Shown here in pieces: positions 7,635 through 15,441 of a DNA stretch of 30,194 nucleotides. Under the pieces are notes generated by a model. The model worked only from the letters and a program-made list of their open reading frames with translations. It made no database searches and was not told the DNA's origin. Each line of letters opens with the position of its first letter. Position 1 is the first letter of the stretch. This DNA is from an uncultured Kiloniellales bacterium (GTDB lineage: Bacteria > Pseudomonadota > Alphaproteobacteria > Kiloniellales > JAKSDN01): positions 4,028 through 34,221 of the forward strand of contig CAMYMY010000037.1 of NCBI GenBank assembly GCA_947259625.1, in the 5' to 3' direction. The position numbers and the translations under genes were made by a program.

Positions 7635-8309
7635 ATGGACATAAACAACGTCGGATTTGCCAACTCGTCCGGAGCCGCGGTCGGCGGTGGGGTCGACCTG
7701 GCCAGTACCTTCAACAACTTCCTGCTGCTGCTGACGACGCAGCTGCAGAACCAGGACCCCCTTTCGCCGCTGGATACGAACCAGTTCACCGAACAGCTCG
7801 TTCAGTTCACCAACGTCGAGCAGGCGATTAAGACCAACAGCAAGCTGGACCAGTTGATCGCCCTGCAGGGCGCCAACCAACTGACCGCGGCCCTCGACTA
7901 CATCGGCAAGACCGTCGAGGTCGACAGTGTCGTGCTCGACCTGAACGAAGGGGCCGCCACGATGACCTACAACCTGGCGTCCGATGCCGAGGAAACGACG
8001 ATCGAGATCATCGACGAGACCGGCGAGACGGTCCGCACCTTGACGGTCGACGGCACGGCCGGCCCTCACGAAGTGACCTGGGACGGCAAGGACAGCGCCG
8101 GCGACGATCTGCCGGACGGTCTCTACGGCTTCGTCGTGAAGGCGGTGGACGGCGAGGGCCGCAAGATTCCCTTGCGCCAGGGCACCATCGGACGGGTGAC
8201 TGCGATCGAGGTCATCGACGGCGATGTGACGGTTTCCATCGGCCGGCTGCAGGTCTCGGTCGGCCGCATCAGGGCCATCCGCGACGACGACGCCGAGGCG
8301 GCGGCCTAG
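7635..8309 (+). CDS. flgD: Flagellar hook assembly scaffold FlgD
   Basis: 224 residues, normal for FlgD. The N-terminal LASTFNNFLLLLTTQLQNQD, followed by PLSPLDTNQFTEQLVQF, is the FlgD signature. The FlgD_ig/Tudor part follows, including EVTWDGKDSAGDDLPDGLYG. FlgD caps the growing hook and lets FlgE subunits polymerise. A good Shine-Dalgarno (AAGGAG, 8 bp) precedes the ATG. It is the second gene of the sigma-54 hook operon. Confidence 0.96.
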   Translation: MDINNVGFANSSGAAVGGGVDLASTFNNFLLLLTTQLQNQDPLSPLDTNQFTEQLVQFTNVEQAIKTNSKLDQLIALQGANQLTAALDYIGKTVEVDSVVLDLNEGAATMTYNLASDAEETTIEIIDETGETVRTLTVDGTAGPHEVTWDGKDSAGDDLPDGLYGFVVKAVDGEGRKIPLRQGTIGRVTAIEVIDGDVTVSIGRLQVSVGRIRAIRDDDAEAAA

Positions 8310-8429
8310 GGACGCAGCGCCGCTTCGCCGAAGAAACAGCCGGAACACGAAGATCCGGCATCGACAATGACAGACCGGACCACGGGCCAGAACGCCCCGG
8401 GTCCAGGCCAAGGGACAGGAGAAAGCAGC

Positions 8430-9698
8430 ATGAGCATCACGGGCGCGTTGTTTTCAGGGGTGTCGGGTCTGGCCGCGCAGGGCCAGGCCCTGGGCGTGAT
8501 CTCAGACAACATCTCGAACGTCAGCACCATCGGATACAAGGGCGTCAGCGCGAGCTTCGCGACGCTGGTGACCGTATCCGCCTCGGAAAACGCCTACACA
8601 CCGGGCGGCGTGCGCGCCCGCCCGCTGCAGCACGTCGACCAGCAGGGCCTGTTGCAGTCGACGACCTCGCTCACCGACATCGCGATGGCCGGCGCCGGCC
8701 TTTTCGTGGTCAACGAGGCGGCCGTGCCCGGATCGGGGGGCGACTACCTCTTCACGCGCGCCGGCTCCTTCCGGCCCGATTCCGACGGCAATCTGGTGAA
8801 CACCGCCGGCTACTATCTCCAGGGCTGGCCGCTCGACAGCACCGGGGCGCTGCCCGCCAACACGACCGTGTTATCCAGCCTGGAGACGGTCAACATCGCC
8901 AACCTGGCCAGCACCGCCGTCCCGACCACCATGGCCGAGCTCGGGATGAACCTGCCCTCGACCGCCGCCAACGGCGATACCCACAGCGTCACCGTGCAGG
9001 TCTTCGACTCCCTCGGCAACGCCCACGACCTGCAGGTCGACTTCGTCTACAACGACACCACTGTGCCGCCGCAGTGGGACATCGCCGTACAGGACCCGAC
9101 CTTGAGCTCGACCGGCGCGGTGAGCGGCACCGTCGCCCCGGCGGTCCGCTCCATCACCTTCAACGGCGACGGCACGCCGGCCACGATCACCTTTCCACCG
9201 GTCGACATAACCTGGACGGCAACCACCGCCAATCCCAGCTCGATCGCCTTCGACCTCGGGACCCTGGGCCTGGCCGACGGTGTCACCCAGTTCGCCGGCG
9301 AATTCGCGATCACCTTCATCGATCAGGACGGCGCGCAGTTCGGCGCCTTCACCCACGTGACCATCGGCGACGACGGGATCGTCACGGCCCATTTCGACAA
9401 CGGCCAGCTGTTCGACATCTACCAGCTGCCGATCGCCATGTTCCCCAATTTCAACGGGTTGGAGCCGCGCGACGGCAACGCCTACTTGGAGACCCGCGGG
9501 GCCGGCAACCTGCTCCTGGTGCAGGCCAACACGGGCGGCGCGGGCATCGTCGCATCCTCGGCCCTCGAGAGCTCGACCGTCGACCTGGCGACGGAGTTCA
9601 CCAACATGATCGTCACGCAGCGCGCCTACTCGGCCAGTGCCAAGATTATCACGACGGCAGACGAAATGCTGGAGGAGTTAATCCGGATCAGCCGGTAA
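8430..9698 (+). CDS. flgE: Flagellar hook protein FlgE
   Basis: 422 residues. The N-terminus ALFSGVSGLAAQGQALGVIS, then DNISNVSTIGYKG, and the C-terminus NMIVTQRAYSASAKIITTAD are the conserved rod/hook helices of FlgE. The middle holds the DTHSVTVQVFDSLGNAHDL segment of the FlaE domain. The ATG at 8430 is chosen because AGGAG lies 8 bp upstream and the family begins with MSI; the frame from 8367 would add 21 unsupported residues. It is the last gene of the fliK-flgD-flgE operon and is followed by a strong hairpin. Confidence 0.96.
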   Translation: MSITGALFSGVSGLAAQGQALGVISDNISNVSTIGYKGVSASFATLVTVSASENAYTPGGVRARPLQHVDQQGLLQSTTSLTDIAMAGAGLFVVNEAAVPGSGGDYLFTRAGSFRPDSDGNLVNTAGYYLQGWPLDSTGALPANTTVLSSLETVNIANLASTAVPTTMAELGMNLPSTAANGDTHSVTVQVFDSLGNAHDLQVDFVYNDTTVPPQWDIAVQDPTLSSTGAVSGTVAPAVRSITFNGDGTPATITFPPVDITWTATTANPSSIAFDLGTLGLADGVTQFAGEFAITFIDQDGAQFGAFTHVTIGDDGIVTAHFDNGQLFDIYQLPIAMFPNFNGLEPRDGNAYLETRGAGNLLLVQANTGGAGIVASSALESSTVDLATEFTNMIVTQRAYSASAKIITTADEMLEELIRISR

Positions 9699-9724
9699 AG
9701 GGAATAATTGGCTTCAGCTTGTAT

Positions 9725-9758
9725 CCCGGCCCGGTTCGTGGGCTCGTTCCGGGCCGGG
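9725..9758 (+). terminator. GC-rich hairpin after flgE
   Basis: CCCGGCCCGG (9725-9734) pairs perfectly with CCGGGCCGGG (9749-9758) over a 14-base loop, 26 bp after the flgE stop. There is no strong T-run. Its position at the end of the hook operon supports a terminator or mRNA-stabilising role. Confidence 0.55.
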
Positions 9759-9803
9759 CCGGATTCTCTGGCGAGTAATAAGTTAATGAGAACATTACTA
9801 TAT

Positions 9804-9818
9804 TTAAACTTTGCTTAA
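9804..9818 (+). promoter_or_regulatory. Perfect CtrA box upstream of sciP
   Basis: TTAA (9804-9807), seven bases (ACTTTGC), TTAA (9815-9818): an exact CtrA full site about 84 bp before the chosen sciP start. A near site, TTAA-N7-ATTA, begins at 9783. The block is AT-rich against a high-GC background. Confidence 0.75.
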
Positions 9819-9901
9819 CTGAGCGGTTTAGCGATTTGTAAAGGCGCTGCGAGTAACCTTCCCGTGCACTATTGCTCTGGGAAGGTATGGAGTTTGGTTG
9901 G

Positions 9902-10231
9902 ATGGCATTAGAGAGCCCAGGTAGGCCGAACAACGTGATCGGGCCGGCAGGTAAGCCGTTATCGATCGACGACCTTCCGCCTCCAGATACCGAGCGTTGG
10001 GTAATCCGGCGCAAGGCCGAGGTGGTCGCCGCAGTGCGCGCAGGTCTCATCAGTCTGGAGGAAGCCTGCGAGCGCTACCGCCTGTCCGTGGAGGAGTTCC
10101 TCTCCTGGCAGCGGTTGATCGACAGACATGGAATGCGCGGCCTCAGGACCACGCGCCTGCAACAGTACCGACGCACCGCCCCCACCGGCGATCTCTTGAT
10201 GGGCGAACCAGCGGGCAGCAGCACTTCCTGA
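9902..10231 (+). CDS. sciP: CtrA inhibitor SciP (DUF1153 helix-turn-helix protein)
   Basis: 109 residues from the ATG at 9902. The run DDLPPPDTERWVIRRKAEVV continues through AAVRAGLISLEEACERYRLS, VEEFLSWQ and GLRTTRLQQYR, almost identical to Caulobacter SciP. SciP binds CtrA (and promoter DNA) and blocks activation of CtrA targets, including flagellar genes, in G1. The start at 9902 has GGAG 9 bp upstream; in-frame ATG 9887 and TTG 9872 are alternatives. After the conserved QQYR it has about 20 extra residues. A perfect CtrA box precedes it, so it looks like both product and brake of the CtrA circuit. It separates the hook operon from the fliF operon. Confidence 0.93.
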   Translation: MALESPGRPNNVIGPAGKPLSIDDLPPPDTERWVIRRKAEVVAAVRAGLISLEEACERYRLSVEEFLSWQRLIDRHGMRGLRTTRLQQYRRTAPTGDLLMGEPAGSSTS

Positions 10232-10268
10232 AGAATCCGTTCCTGTCGCAAACAATCGGGCAGACACA

Positions 10269-10310
10269 CGGCCCCGCTCGGATCCCGGACCAGGGAACCT
10301 AGCGGGGCCG
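10269..10310 (+). terminator. Hairpin downstream of sciP
   Basis: CGGCCCCGCT (10269-10278) pairs with AGCGGGGCCG (10301-10310). The loop holds a smaller TCCC/GGGA pairing. It is 37 bp after the sciP stop and before the fliF promoter. Three CCCGGG palindromes follow within 10336-10400 with no gene. Confidence 0.5.
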
Positions 10311-10431
10311 CACCTATTTCCGCGACACCGAAATCCCGGGCCGAGGGTCCCGACCCGGGCACAAACCGCCCGCACGACCGAGCCCAAGCCCAGACCCGGG
10401 ATCCGCAGTGCGTATGCATTGATATTTAGAC

Positions 10432-10465
10432 TAGGCATTTCTTGCCTACATTAACCGCAAGTTTA
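10432..10465 (+). promoter_or_regulatory. fliF promoter elements: FlbD-like palindrome next to a CtrA-like box
   Basis: TAGGCA (10432-10437) and TGCCTA (10443-10448) form a perfect inverted repeat with a 5-base spacer, of the same GGCA/TGCC type as the sites upstream of fliK. Three bases later TTAA (10451-10454), N7, TTTA (10462-10465) is a one-mismatch CtrA box. In Caulobacter the fliF promoter is CtrA-activated and FlbD-repressed through an adjoining ftr site; the same layout is inferred here. The fliF start is 110 bp downstream. Confidence 0.6.
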
Positions 10466-10574
10466 CCGAACACATTTAGATTATTGCAACGAGACGGGAA
10501 CAAACGACGCCTGCCCCCAGGGGGGCACTGTCGTCGAACTCCACCCCAACGGCGGCATACCAGGACGGTCGAGC

Positions 10575-12281
10575 GTGAACCCCTTCATCGAAACCCTCCG
10601 CAACCTCGGCCCGGTCCGCCTCGCGGCCATGGCGATGGTCGCCGCGGGCATCCTGGCTTTCTTCGTTTTCCTGACCAGCCGGCTGGCGAGCCCGGAGATG
10701 TCCTTGCTCTACGCCGAACTGGACGGCCAGGACAGCGGCCAGATCGTCGCGCGGCTGGAACAGCTGAAAGTGCCTTACCGCCTGACCGGCGACGGCAGCC
10801 AGATCTTCGTGCCGGAAGACCAGGTGGCGCGCCTGCGCGTGGCCATGGCCGAGGACGGCCTGCCCAGCGGCGGCTCGATCGGCTACGAGATCTTCGACCG
10901 TTCCGAAGGCCTGGGGACCACGAACTTCGTCCAGAACATCAATCACCTGCGCGCCTTGGAAGGCGAGCTGGCCCGCACCATCCGCTCGATCAAGCTGGTC
11001 AAGCATGCGCGTGTGCACCTCGTCCTGCCGCGGCGCGAGCTGTTCAGCCGCAATAAGCAGAACCCCAGTGCGTCGATCGTCCTGACCATGCGCGGCAGCC
11101 GCAGGCTCGACCGCACCCAGGTCCTGGCCGTCCAACACATGGTCGCCGCCGCGGTTCCGGGCCTGCAGCCCAACCTGGTCTCGATCGTCGACGACAAGGG
11201 GACCCTGCTGGCGCGGGGCGCCGACGAGGAGGGCCTGCAGGGCGTCGCCAGTACCGCCGAGGAGATGCAGGTCGGCTATGAAACGCGCCTGGCCCGCACG
11301 ATAGAGGAGCTCGTCGAACGCTCGCTGGGTCCGGGCAACGTGCGCGCCGAGGTCTCGGCCGACATGGATTTCGACCGGGTGACCGAAAACGCCGAGATCT
11401 ATGACCCGGACGGCCAAGTGGTGCGCTCCACCCAAACCGTCGAAGAGAGCTCCAATGCGCGCGACGGCCAAGTGCCGCCGCCGGTCACCGTCGGCAACAA
11501 TCTGCCCGACGCCGGATTGCCGCAGCTGGGCGACGGCACGTCGAGCAGCAACCGGACCTCCCGGGTGGAGGAAACCGTCAACTACGAGATCACGCGCACG
11601 GTGAAGACCCACGTGCGCGAGTCGGGCCTGGTGCGGCGACTGTCGGTGGCGGTCCTGGTCAACGGCAGCACGACCCCAGGAACGGATGGCGAGCCGGTCT
11701 ATCAGCCGCGCAGCGAGGAGGAGATGAACCAGATCACCGCCCTGGTGCGCTCGGCCGTCGGCCTGAACGAGGAGCGCGGCGACACCCTTGAGATCGTCAA
11801 CCTGCGCTTCGCCGACCTGGAACAACCGCTGGAGAACGTTGCCGACCCAAGCCTGCTGGGACTCGGCAAGGTCGAGTTGATGCGCATCGCCGAGATCCTG
11901 GTCCTCGGCGTCGTGGGAATTCTGGTGCTCCTGCTGGTGGTGCGACCGGTGGTCAGCCGCCTGCTCGAGGCCGTCCCGGCCGCAAGGGACGGCGGCGGCT
12001 TGTTACCCGATATGGGTGGTGGCCGGCCAGCGCTGGCCGGGCCTGGCGCAGTGGCCGGGGCCGAGCTGCCCGGCGGCGCCGTACCGGCATTGGCCGGGGC
12101 GCCCGGCGCCGCAGACGCCGTGGCGCAGCCGGGGGGCACGGAGGTAGAGGCGATGATCGACTTGAACAAGGTCGAGGGCCGGGTGCGCGCCTCTTCCATC
12201 CACAAGATCGGCGAGATCGTCGAGAAGCACCCGGAAGAGGCCGTGGCCATCGTACGCAGTTGGCTCTACCAGGAAGATTGA
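10575..12281 (+). CDS. fliF: Flagellar MS-ring protein FliF
   Basis: 568 residues, typical. There is an N-terminal membrane segment (about residues 17-35, MAMVAAGILAFFVFLTSRL) and then YAELDGQDSGQIVARLEQ. The conserved EGELARTIRSIKLVKHARVH and LVLPRRELFSR of the YscJ/FliF domain follow. A second membrane segment (ILVLGVVGILVLLLVVRPVV) lies near residue 440. The C-terminal tail contains the FliG-binding end (VGEIVEKHPEEA-like IGEIVEKHPEEAVAIVRSWL). FliF forms the inner-membrane ring on which the export gate and rotor assemble. The GTG start has GGA about 9 bp upstream. It is the first gene of a long operon, behind a CtrA-like/FlbD-like promoter. Confidence 0.97.
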   Translation: MNPFIETLRNLGPVRLAAMAMVAAGILAFFVFLTSRLASPEMSLLYAELDGQDSGQIVARLEQLKVPYRLTGDGSQIFVPEDQVARLRVAMAEDGLPSGGSIGYEIFDRSEGLGTTNFVQNINHLRALEGELARTIRSIKLVKHARVHLVLPRRELFSRNKQNPSASIVLTMRGSRRLDRTQVLAVQHMVAAAVPGLQPNLVSIVDDKGTLLARGADEEGLQGVASTAEEMQVGYETRLARTIEELVERSLGPGNVRAEVSADMDFDRVTENAEIYDPDGQVVRSTQTVEESSNARDGQVPPPVTVGNNLPDAGLPQLGDGTSSSNRTSRVEETVNYEITRTVKTHVRESGLVRRLSVAVLVNGSTTPGTDGEPVYQPRSEEEMNQITALVRSAVGLNEERGDTLEIVNLRFADLEQPLENVADPSLLGLGKVELMRIAEILVLGVVGILVLLLVVRPVVSRLLEAVPAARDGGGLLPDMGGGRPALAGPGAVAGAELPGGAVPALAGAPGAADAVAQPGGTEVEAMIDLNKVEGRVRASSIHKIGEIVEKHPEEAVAIVRSWLYQED

Positions 12282-12299
12282 GAGAGGCCCTGAACGACC

Positions 12300-13316
12300 A
12301 TGCGCGTGCGTGAGGACTACCGCACCATGTCGGGCGCCGAGAAGGCGGCCCTCCTGATGATGTCCGTGGGCGAGGACAACGCCGCGCGTATGTTCTCGAT
12401 CATGGACGACGAGGAGATCAAGGAACTCTCCCAGACCATGGCGAACCTTGGCAACGTCAGCTCGCAGCTCATCGAGCGGCTGTTTGTCGATTTCGCCGAC
12501 CAGATCTCCAGTACCGGTTCGGTCGTCGGCAACTACGACAGCACCGAACGCCTGCTGATGAAGGTGCTGGAACGGGAAAAGGTCGAATCGATCATGGACG
12601 AGATCCGTGGTCCCGCCGGCCGCACCATGTGGGACAAGCTGGGCAACGTGAACGAGGTCGTGCTGTCCAGCTATCTCAAGAACGAATACCCGCAGACCGT
12701 GGCCGTGGTGCTTTCCAAGGTCAAGCCGGAGCACGCCGCGAGGGTTCTGGCTCTGCTGCCCGAACCCTTCGCGATGGAAGTGGTTATGCGGATGCTGCGC
12801 ATGGAGGCCGTTCAGAAAGAGGTCCTGGACGATGTCGAGCGCACGCTCCGGACCGAGTTCATGTCGAACCTCGCCCGCACCAGCCGTCGTGATTCGCACG
12901 AACTGATGGCCGACATCTTCAATCACCTGGACCGCTCGGCCGAGAACCGGTTCATCACCGCCCTGGAGGAACGCAACCGCGACTCCGCCGAACGCATCAA
13001 GGCCTTGATGTTCACCTTCGAGGATTTGGGCAAGCTCGATCCGGGCGCCATCCAGACCCTGTTGCGCGGCGCCGAGAAGGATAAGCTGGCGCTCGCCCTC
13101 AAGGGTGCCTCGGAAGCCGTGCGCGACCTGTTCTACTCCAACATGTCCGAGCGCGCCGCCAAGATGATGCGCGAGGACATGCAGGCCATGGGGCCGGTGC
13201 GGCTGCGGGACGTCGACGAGGCCCAGATGTACATGGTCCAGGTCGCCAAGGACCTGGCCGCGCGCAACGAGATCATCATCGCCGACAGCAAGGGCGAAGA
13301 CGAGCTCGTGTACTGA
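12300..13316 (+). CDS. fliG: Flagellar motor switch protein FliG
   Basis: 338 residues, the usual FliG length. The start TMSGAEKAALLMMSVGEDNA, the middle NEYPQTVAVVLSKVKPEHAA (the HPQT/EHPQ-type motif with Asn in place of His) and the C-terminal MFTFEDLGKLDPGAIQTLLR identify it. FliG couples FliF to the stator; charged residues in the C-terminal domain contact MotA. It begins 18 bp after fliF. Confidence 0.97.
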   Translation: MRVREDYRTMSGAEKAALLMMSVGEDNAARMFSIMDDEEIKELSQTMANLGNVSSQLIERLFVDFADQISSTGSVVGNYDSTERLLMKVLEREKVESIMDEIRGPAGRTMWDKLGNVNEVVLSSYLKNEYPQTVAVVLSKVKPEHAARVLALLPEPFAMEVVMRMLRMEAVQKEVLDDVERTLRTEFMSNLARTSRRDSHELMADIFNHLDRSAENRFITALEERNRDSAERIKALMFTFEDLGKLDPGAIQTLLRGAEKDKLALALKGASEAVRDLFYSNMSERAAKMMREDMQAMGPVRLRDVDEAQMYMVQVAKDLAARNEIIIADSKGEDELVY

Positions 13317-13326
13317 GAGGCGCGCC

Positions 13327-14127
13327 ATGGCCCGGGTACAGAAATTTCTCTTCGAGACGACGTTCGACGCGGACTGCCGGGACGCGGCAACGGCGAAGGA
13401 AAAGATGCCGCCACCCAGATTCAGCGAGAAAGACCTGGCCGAGGCCAGGAGCGACGGCTTCGCCGCCGGCCAGGCCGCCGGAAGCGAGGAGGCCAGGCGC
13501 GCGACCGACCACGCCGCGGCCGAGGCGCTCAGCGCGCTCGCCGGACACTTCGAGACGGCCGCCGCGCAACTCGCCGAGGCGAACGACAAGCGCGTTCGCC
13601 GGGCCATCGAGATCGCCGTCCTTGTGTTGCGCAAGGTGTTTCCGGAGCTCTCCAGGCGCAACGCCCTGATCGAGACCGAAGCGTTGATCGGACAGTGTCT
13701 GGCGCAACTGCCCGACGAACCGCGCGTCGTGATCCGTGTCACCGACGCGCTGCTCGATCCCCTCAACGAGCAGATCGCGGCCCTGGCCGAAAAGGCGGGG
13801 TTCGAGGGCAAGATGGTGTTGCTTGCCGAGGACAGCCTGTCGGCCAGCGATGTCCGTGTGGAATGGGCCGACGGCGGGGCGGAACGGGACACGGAATGTC
13901 TCTGGGCCGAGATCGAGCAGGTGCTGGAACGCGCCCTCGGCGCGGCCCCGTGCGACTCGGCCCCGTGCGACTCGGCCCGGTCCGACTCGGCCCGGTCCGA
14001 CTCGGTCCCGTCCGACTCGGCGCCGCGGAACGCGGCCCCGGCGACGGAGACCTCCGCTCCCGCGACCGAAACGGTGGCGCCCGAGGATGCAAAGGACGCC
14101 GAGTTGGCGTCGGCCGTGCCGACCTGA
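13327..14127 (+). CDS. fliH: FliH-like flagellar assembly protein
   Basis: 266 residues. GFAAGQAAGSEEARRATDH is the glycine-repeat/helix region typical of FliH. RRAIEIAVLVLRKVFPELSR and LAQLPDEPRVVIRVTDALLD resemble the FliH/YscL C-terminal domain, which binds and restrains the export ATPase FliI. The C-terminus (about residues 207-266) is low-complexity, with five 15-bp units encoding APCDS, ARSDS and VPSDS. FliH sequences diverge strongly in alphaproteobacteria, so the call leans on position between fliG and fliN. The start lies 10 bp after fliG, with GAGAGG just upstream. Confidence 0.82.
   Translation: MARVQKFLFETTFDADCRDAATAKEKMPPPRFSEKDLAEARSDGFAAGQAAGSEEARRATDHAAAEALSALAGHFETAAAQLAEANDKRVRRAIEIAVLVLRKVFPELSRRNALIETEALIGQCLAQLPDEPRVVIRVTDALLDPLNEQIAALAEKAGFEGKMVLLAEDSLSASDVRVEWADGGAERDTECLWAEIEQVLERALGAAPCDSAPCDSARSDSARSDSVPSDSAPRNAAPATETSAPATETVAPEDAKDAELASAVPT
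13945..14019 (+). repeat. 15-bp tandem repeat at the 3' end of fliH (5 units)
   Basis: Five in-frame units encode APCDS, APCDS, ARSDS, ARSDS and VPSDS. Adjacent units are almost identical at DNA level, so slippage duplication is likely. The repeat lies beyond the conserved FliH domain. Confidence 0.85.
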
Positions 14128-14155
14128 TGCAAACAAACAAACCTGGAGCCCTGTC

Positions 14156-14515
14156 ATGAACGAAGAACAAGATCTGGACTTGGCCGACTTGAGCAGCGAG
14201 GTGGCGCCGGAGGCGATTGAAGACCTGGACGAATTGGACCTAGCCGGCCAAGCCCAGCCGCCAACCAACGCCAGGGAACTGGAGGCCGTCTACGACATTC
14301 CCGTCCAGGTCTCGGCGGTTCTCGGCAAAGCGAACATGCAGGTCAGCCAGCTCCTCAAACTGGGCCGCGGGGCCGTCGTCGAGCTCGACCGCAAGGTCGG
14401 CGAGGCGATCGATATTTACGTCAACAACCGTCTGGTCGCCCGCGGCGAGGTTGTCGTGGTCGAGGACCGGCTCGGCGTGACCATGACCGAGATCATCAAG
14501 ATGGACCGTTCCTAG
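14156..14515 (+). CDS. fliN: Flagellar motor switch protein FliN
   Basis: 119 residues. After an acidic N-terminal stretch, LEAVYDIPVQVSAVLGKANM, QLLKLGRGAVVELDRKVGE and IYVNNRLVARGEVVVVED form a complete FliN/SpoA C-ring domain. FliN builds the base of the C-ring and helps dock FliH-FliI. The ATG at 14156 has GGAG about 9 bp upstream and removes a spurious 5' extension. FliM, its partner, is not in the window. Confidence 0.96.
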   Translation: MNEEQDLDLADLSSEVAPEAIEDLDELDLAGQAQPPTNARELEAVYDIPVQVSAVLGKANMQVSQLLKLGRGAVVELDRKVGEAIDIYVNNRLVARGEVVVVEDRLGVTMTEIIKMDRS

Positions 14516-14557
14516 GGAGCCGTATCCAGCGGATTTCGCGTGGAGACGGACAGGACC

Positions 14558-15418
14558 ATGGCAAGCATCGGCGGCACGGGAGCACGGCGGACACGCGGCG
14601 CGCGAGGCGTGCGATCGCGTGTGCCCACCACGCCGAACCGGGCGGCAAGCCTCGACCTCGCCACCCTGATCGGCGTGCTCGGCGGGTTCGCGATGATCGG
14701 CCTGGCCATGTTCCTGGGCGGATCGGCCGGCAACTTCGTCAACCTGCCCGGCATCCTGATCGTACTCGGCGGCACGTTCCTGGTGACGACGATCTCCTTC
14801 ACCCTCGAGGAGGTCGCGCGGGCCCAGAGCGTCATGCTGCGCGCCGTCTTCTATCGCGGCGAGCGACCCCATGAAGCCGCGCTCCAGATGCTCGACCTGG
14901 CCGAACAATCGCGCCGCAAGGGCGTGCTGACCCTGCAAAAGAGATTTCCCGCCCTGACCCAGCACGCGTTCCTGCACCGCGCCATCGGGATGGTCGTGGA
15001 CGGCCTGCCCGGCGAGGAACTCGAACGGATCCTCAACGGCGAGGTAACGGGGGCCGCCCAGCGACACCTGCGTTCGGCCGGCGTGCTGCGCCGCGCCGGC
15101 GAGGTGGCCCCGGCCATGGGGCTGATCGGCACCCTGGTCGGCCTGGTCCAGATGTTGGGCAGCCTCGAGGATCCCTCCTCGATCGGTCCGGCCATGGCCG
15201 TGGCGCTGTTGACCACGTTCTACGGCGCCGTGCTGGCGAACATGTTCTTCAACCCGCTGGCCGGCAAGCTGGAACGCAACTCGCAGTTCGAGACCATGGT
15301 CAACCGGATCTACGCCATCGGGGCCGTGTCGATCAGCCGCCGGGAGAACCCGAGGCGGCTCGAGATGATGCTCAACACCGTACTGCCACCCGCCCAGCGG
15401 GTGAGCTATTTCGACTGA
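14558..15418 (+). CDS. motA: MotA/TolQ/ExbB-family proton channel (MotA-like stator subunit)
   Basis: 286 residues from the ATG at 14558 (an in-frame GTG at 14540 is possible). A basic leader of about 30 residues precedes two membrane segments (LATLIGVLGGFAMIGLAMFL; LPGILIVLGGTFLVTTISFT). Two more come later, including AGEVAPAMGLIGTLVGLVQM and ALLTTFYGAVLANMFFNPLA, the conserved MotA TM3-TM4 pattern. Stator MotA conducts ions with MotB and pushes on FliG. No motB is adjacent. MotA-like genes inside fliG-fliN-flhA clusters are common in Rhodospirillales. Whether it is the main stator or an accessory one cannot be told. Confidence 0.85.
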   Translation: MASIGGTGARRTRGARGVRSRVPTTPNRAASLDLATLIGVLGGFAMIGLAMFLGGSAGNFVNLPGILIVLGGTFLVTTISFTLEEVARAQSVMLRAVFYRGERPHEAALQMLDLAEQSRRKGVLTLQKRFPALTQHAFLHRAIGMVVDGLPGEELERILNGEVTGAAQRHLRSAGVLRRAGEVAPAMGLIGTLVGLVQMLGSLEDPSSIGPAMAVALLTTFYGAVLANMFFNPLAGKLERNSQFETMVNRIYAIGAVSISRRENPRRLEMMLNTVLPPAQRVSYFD

Positions 15419-15441
15419 CCAGAGGAATTCGGAGACGTTCC

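Noticed and set aside
12003..14132. 709-codon minus-strand frame across fliF-fliG-fliH
   Set aside because: Antisense to three well-identified genes; the repeats in it (SDGTESDRAESDRAE type) are the fliH repeat read backwards.
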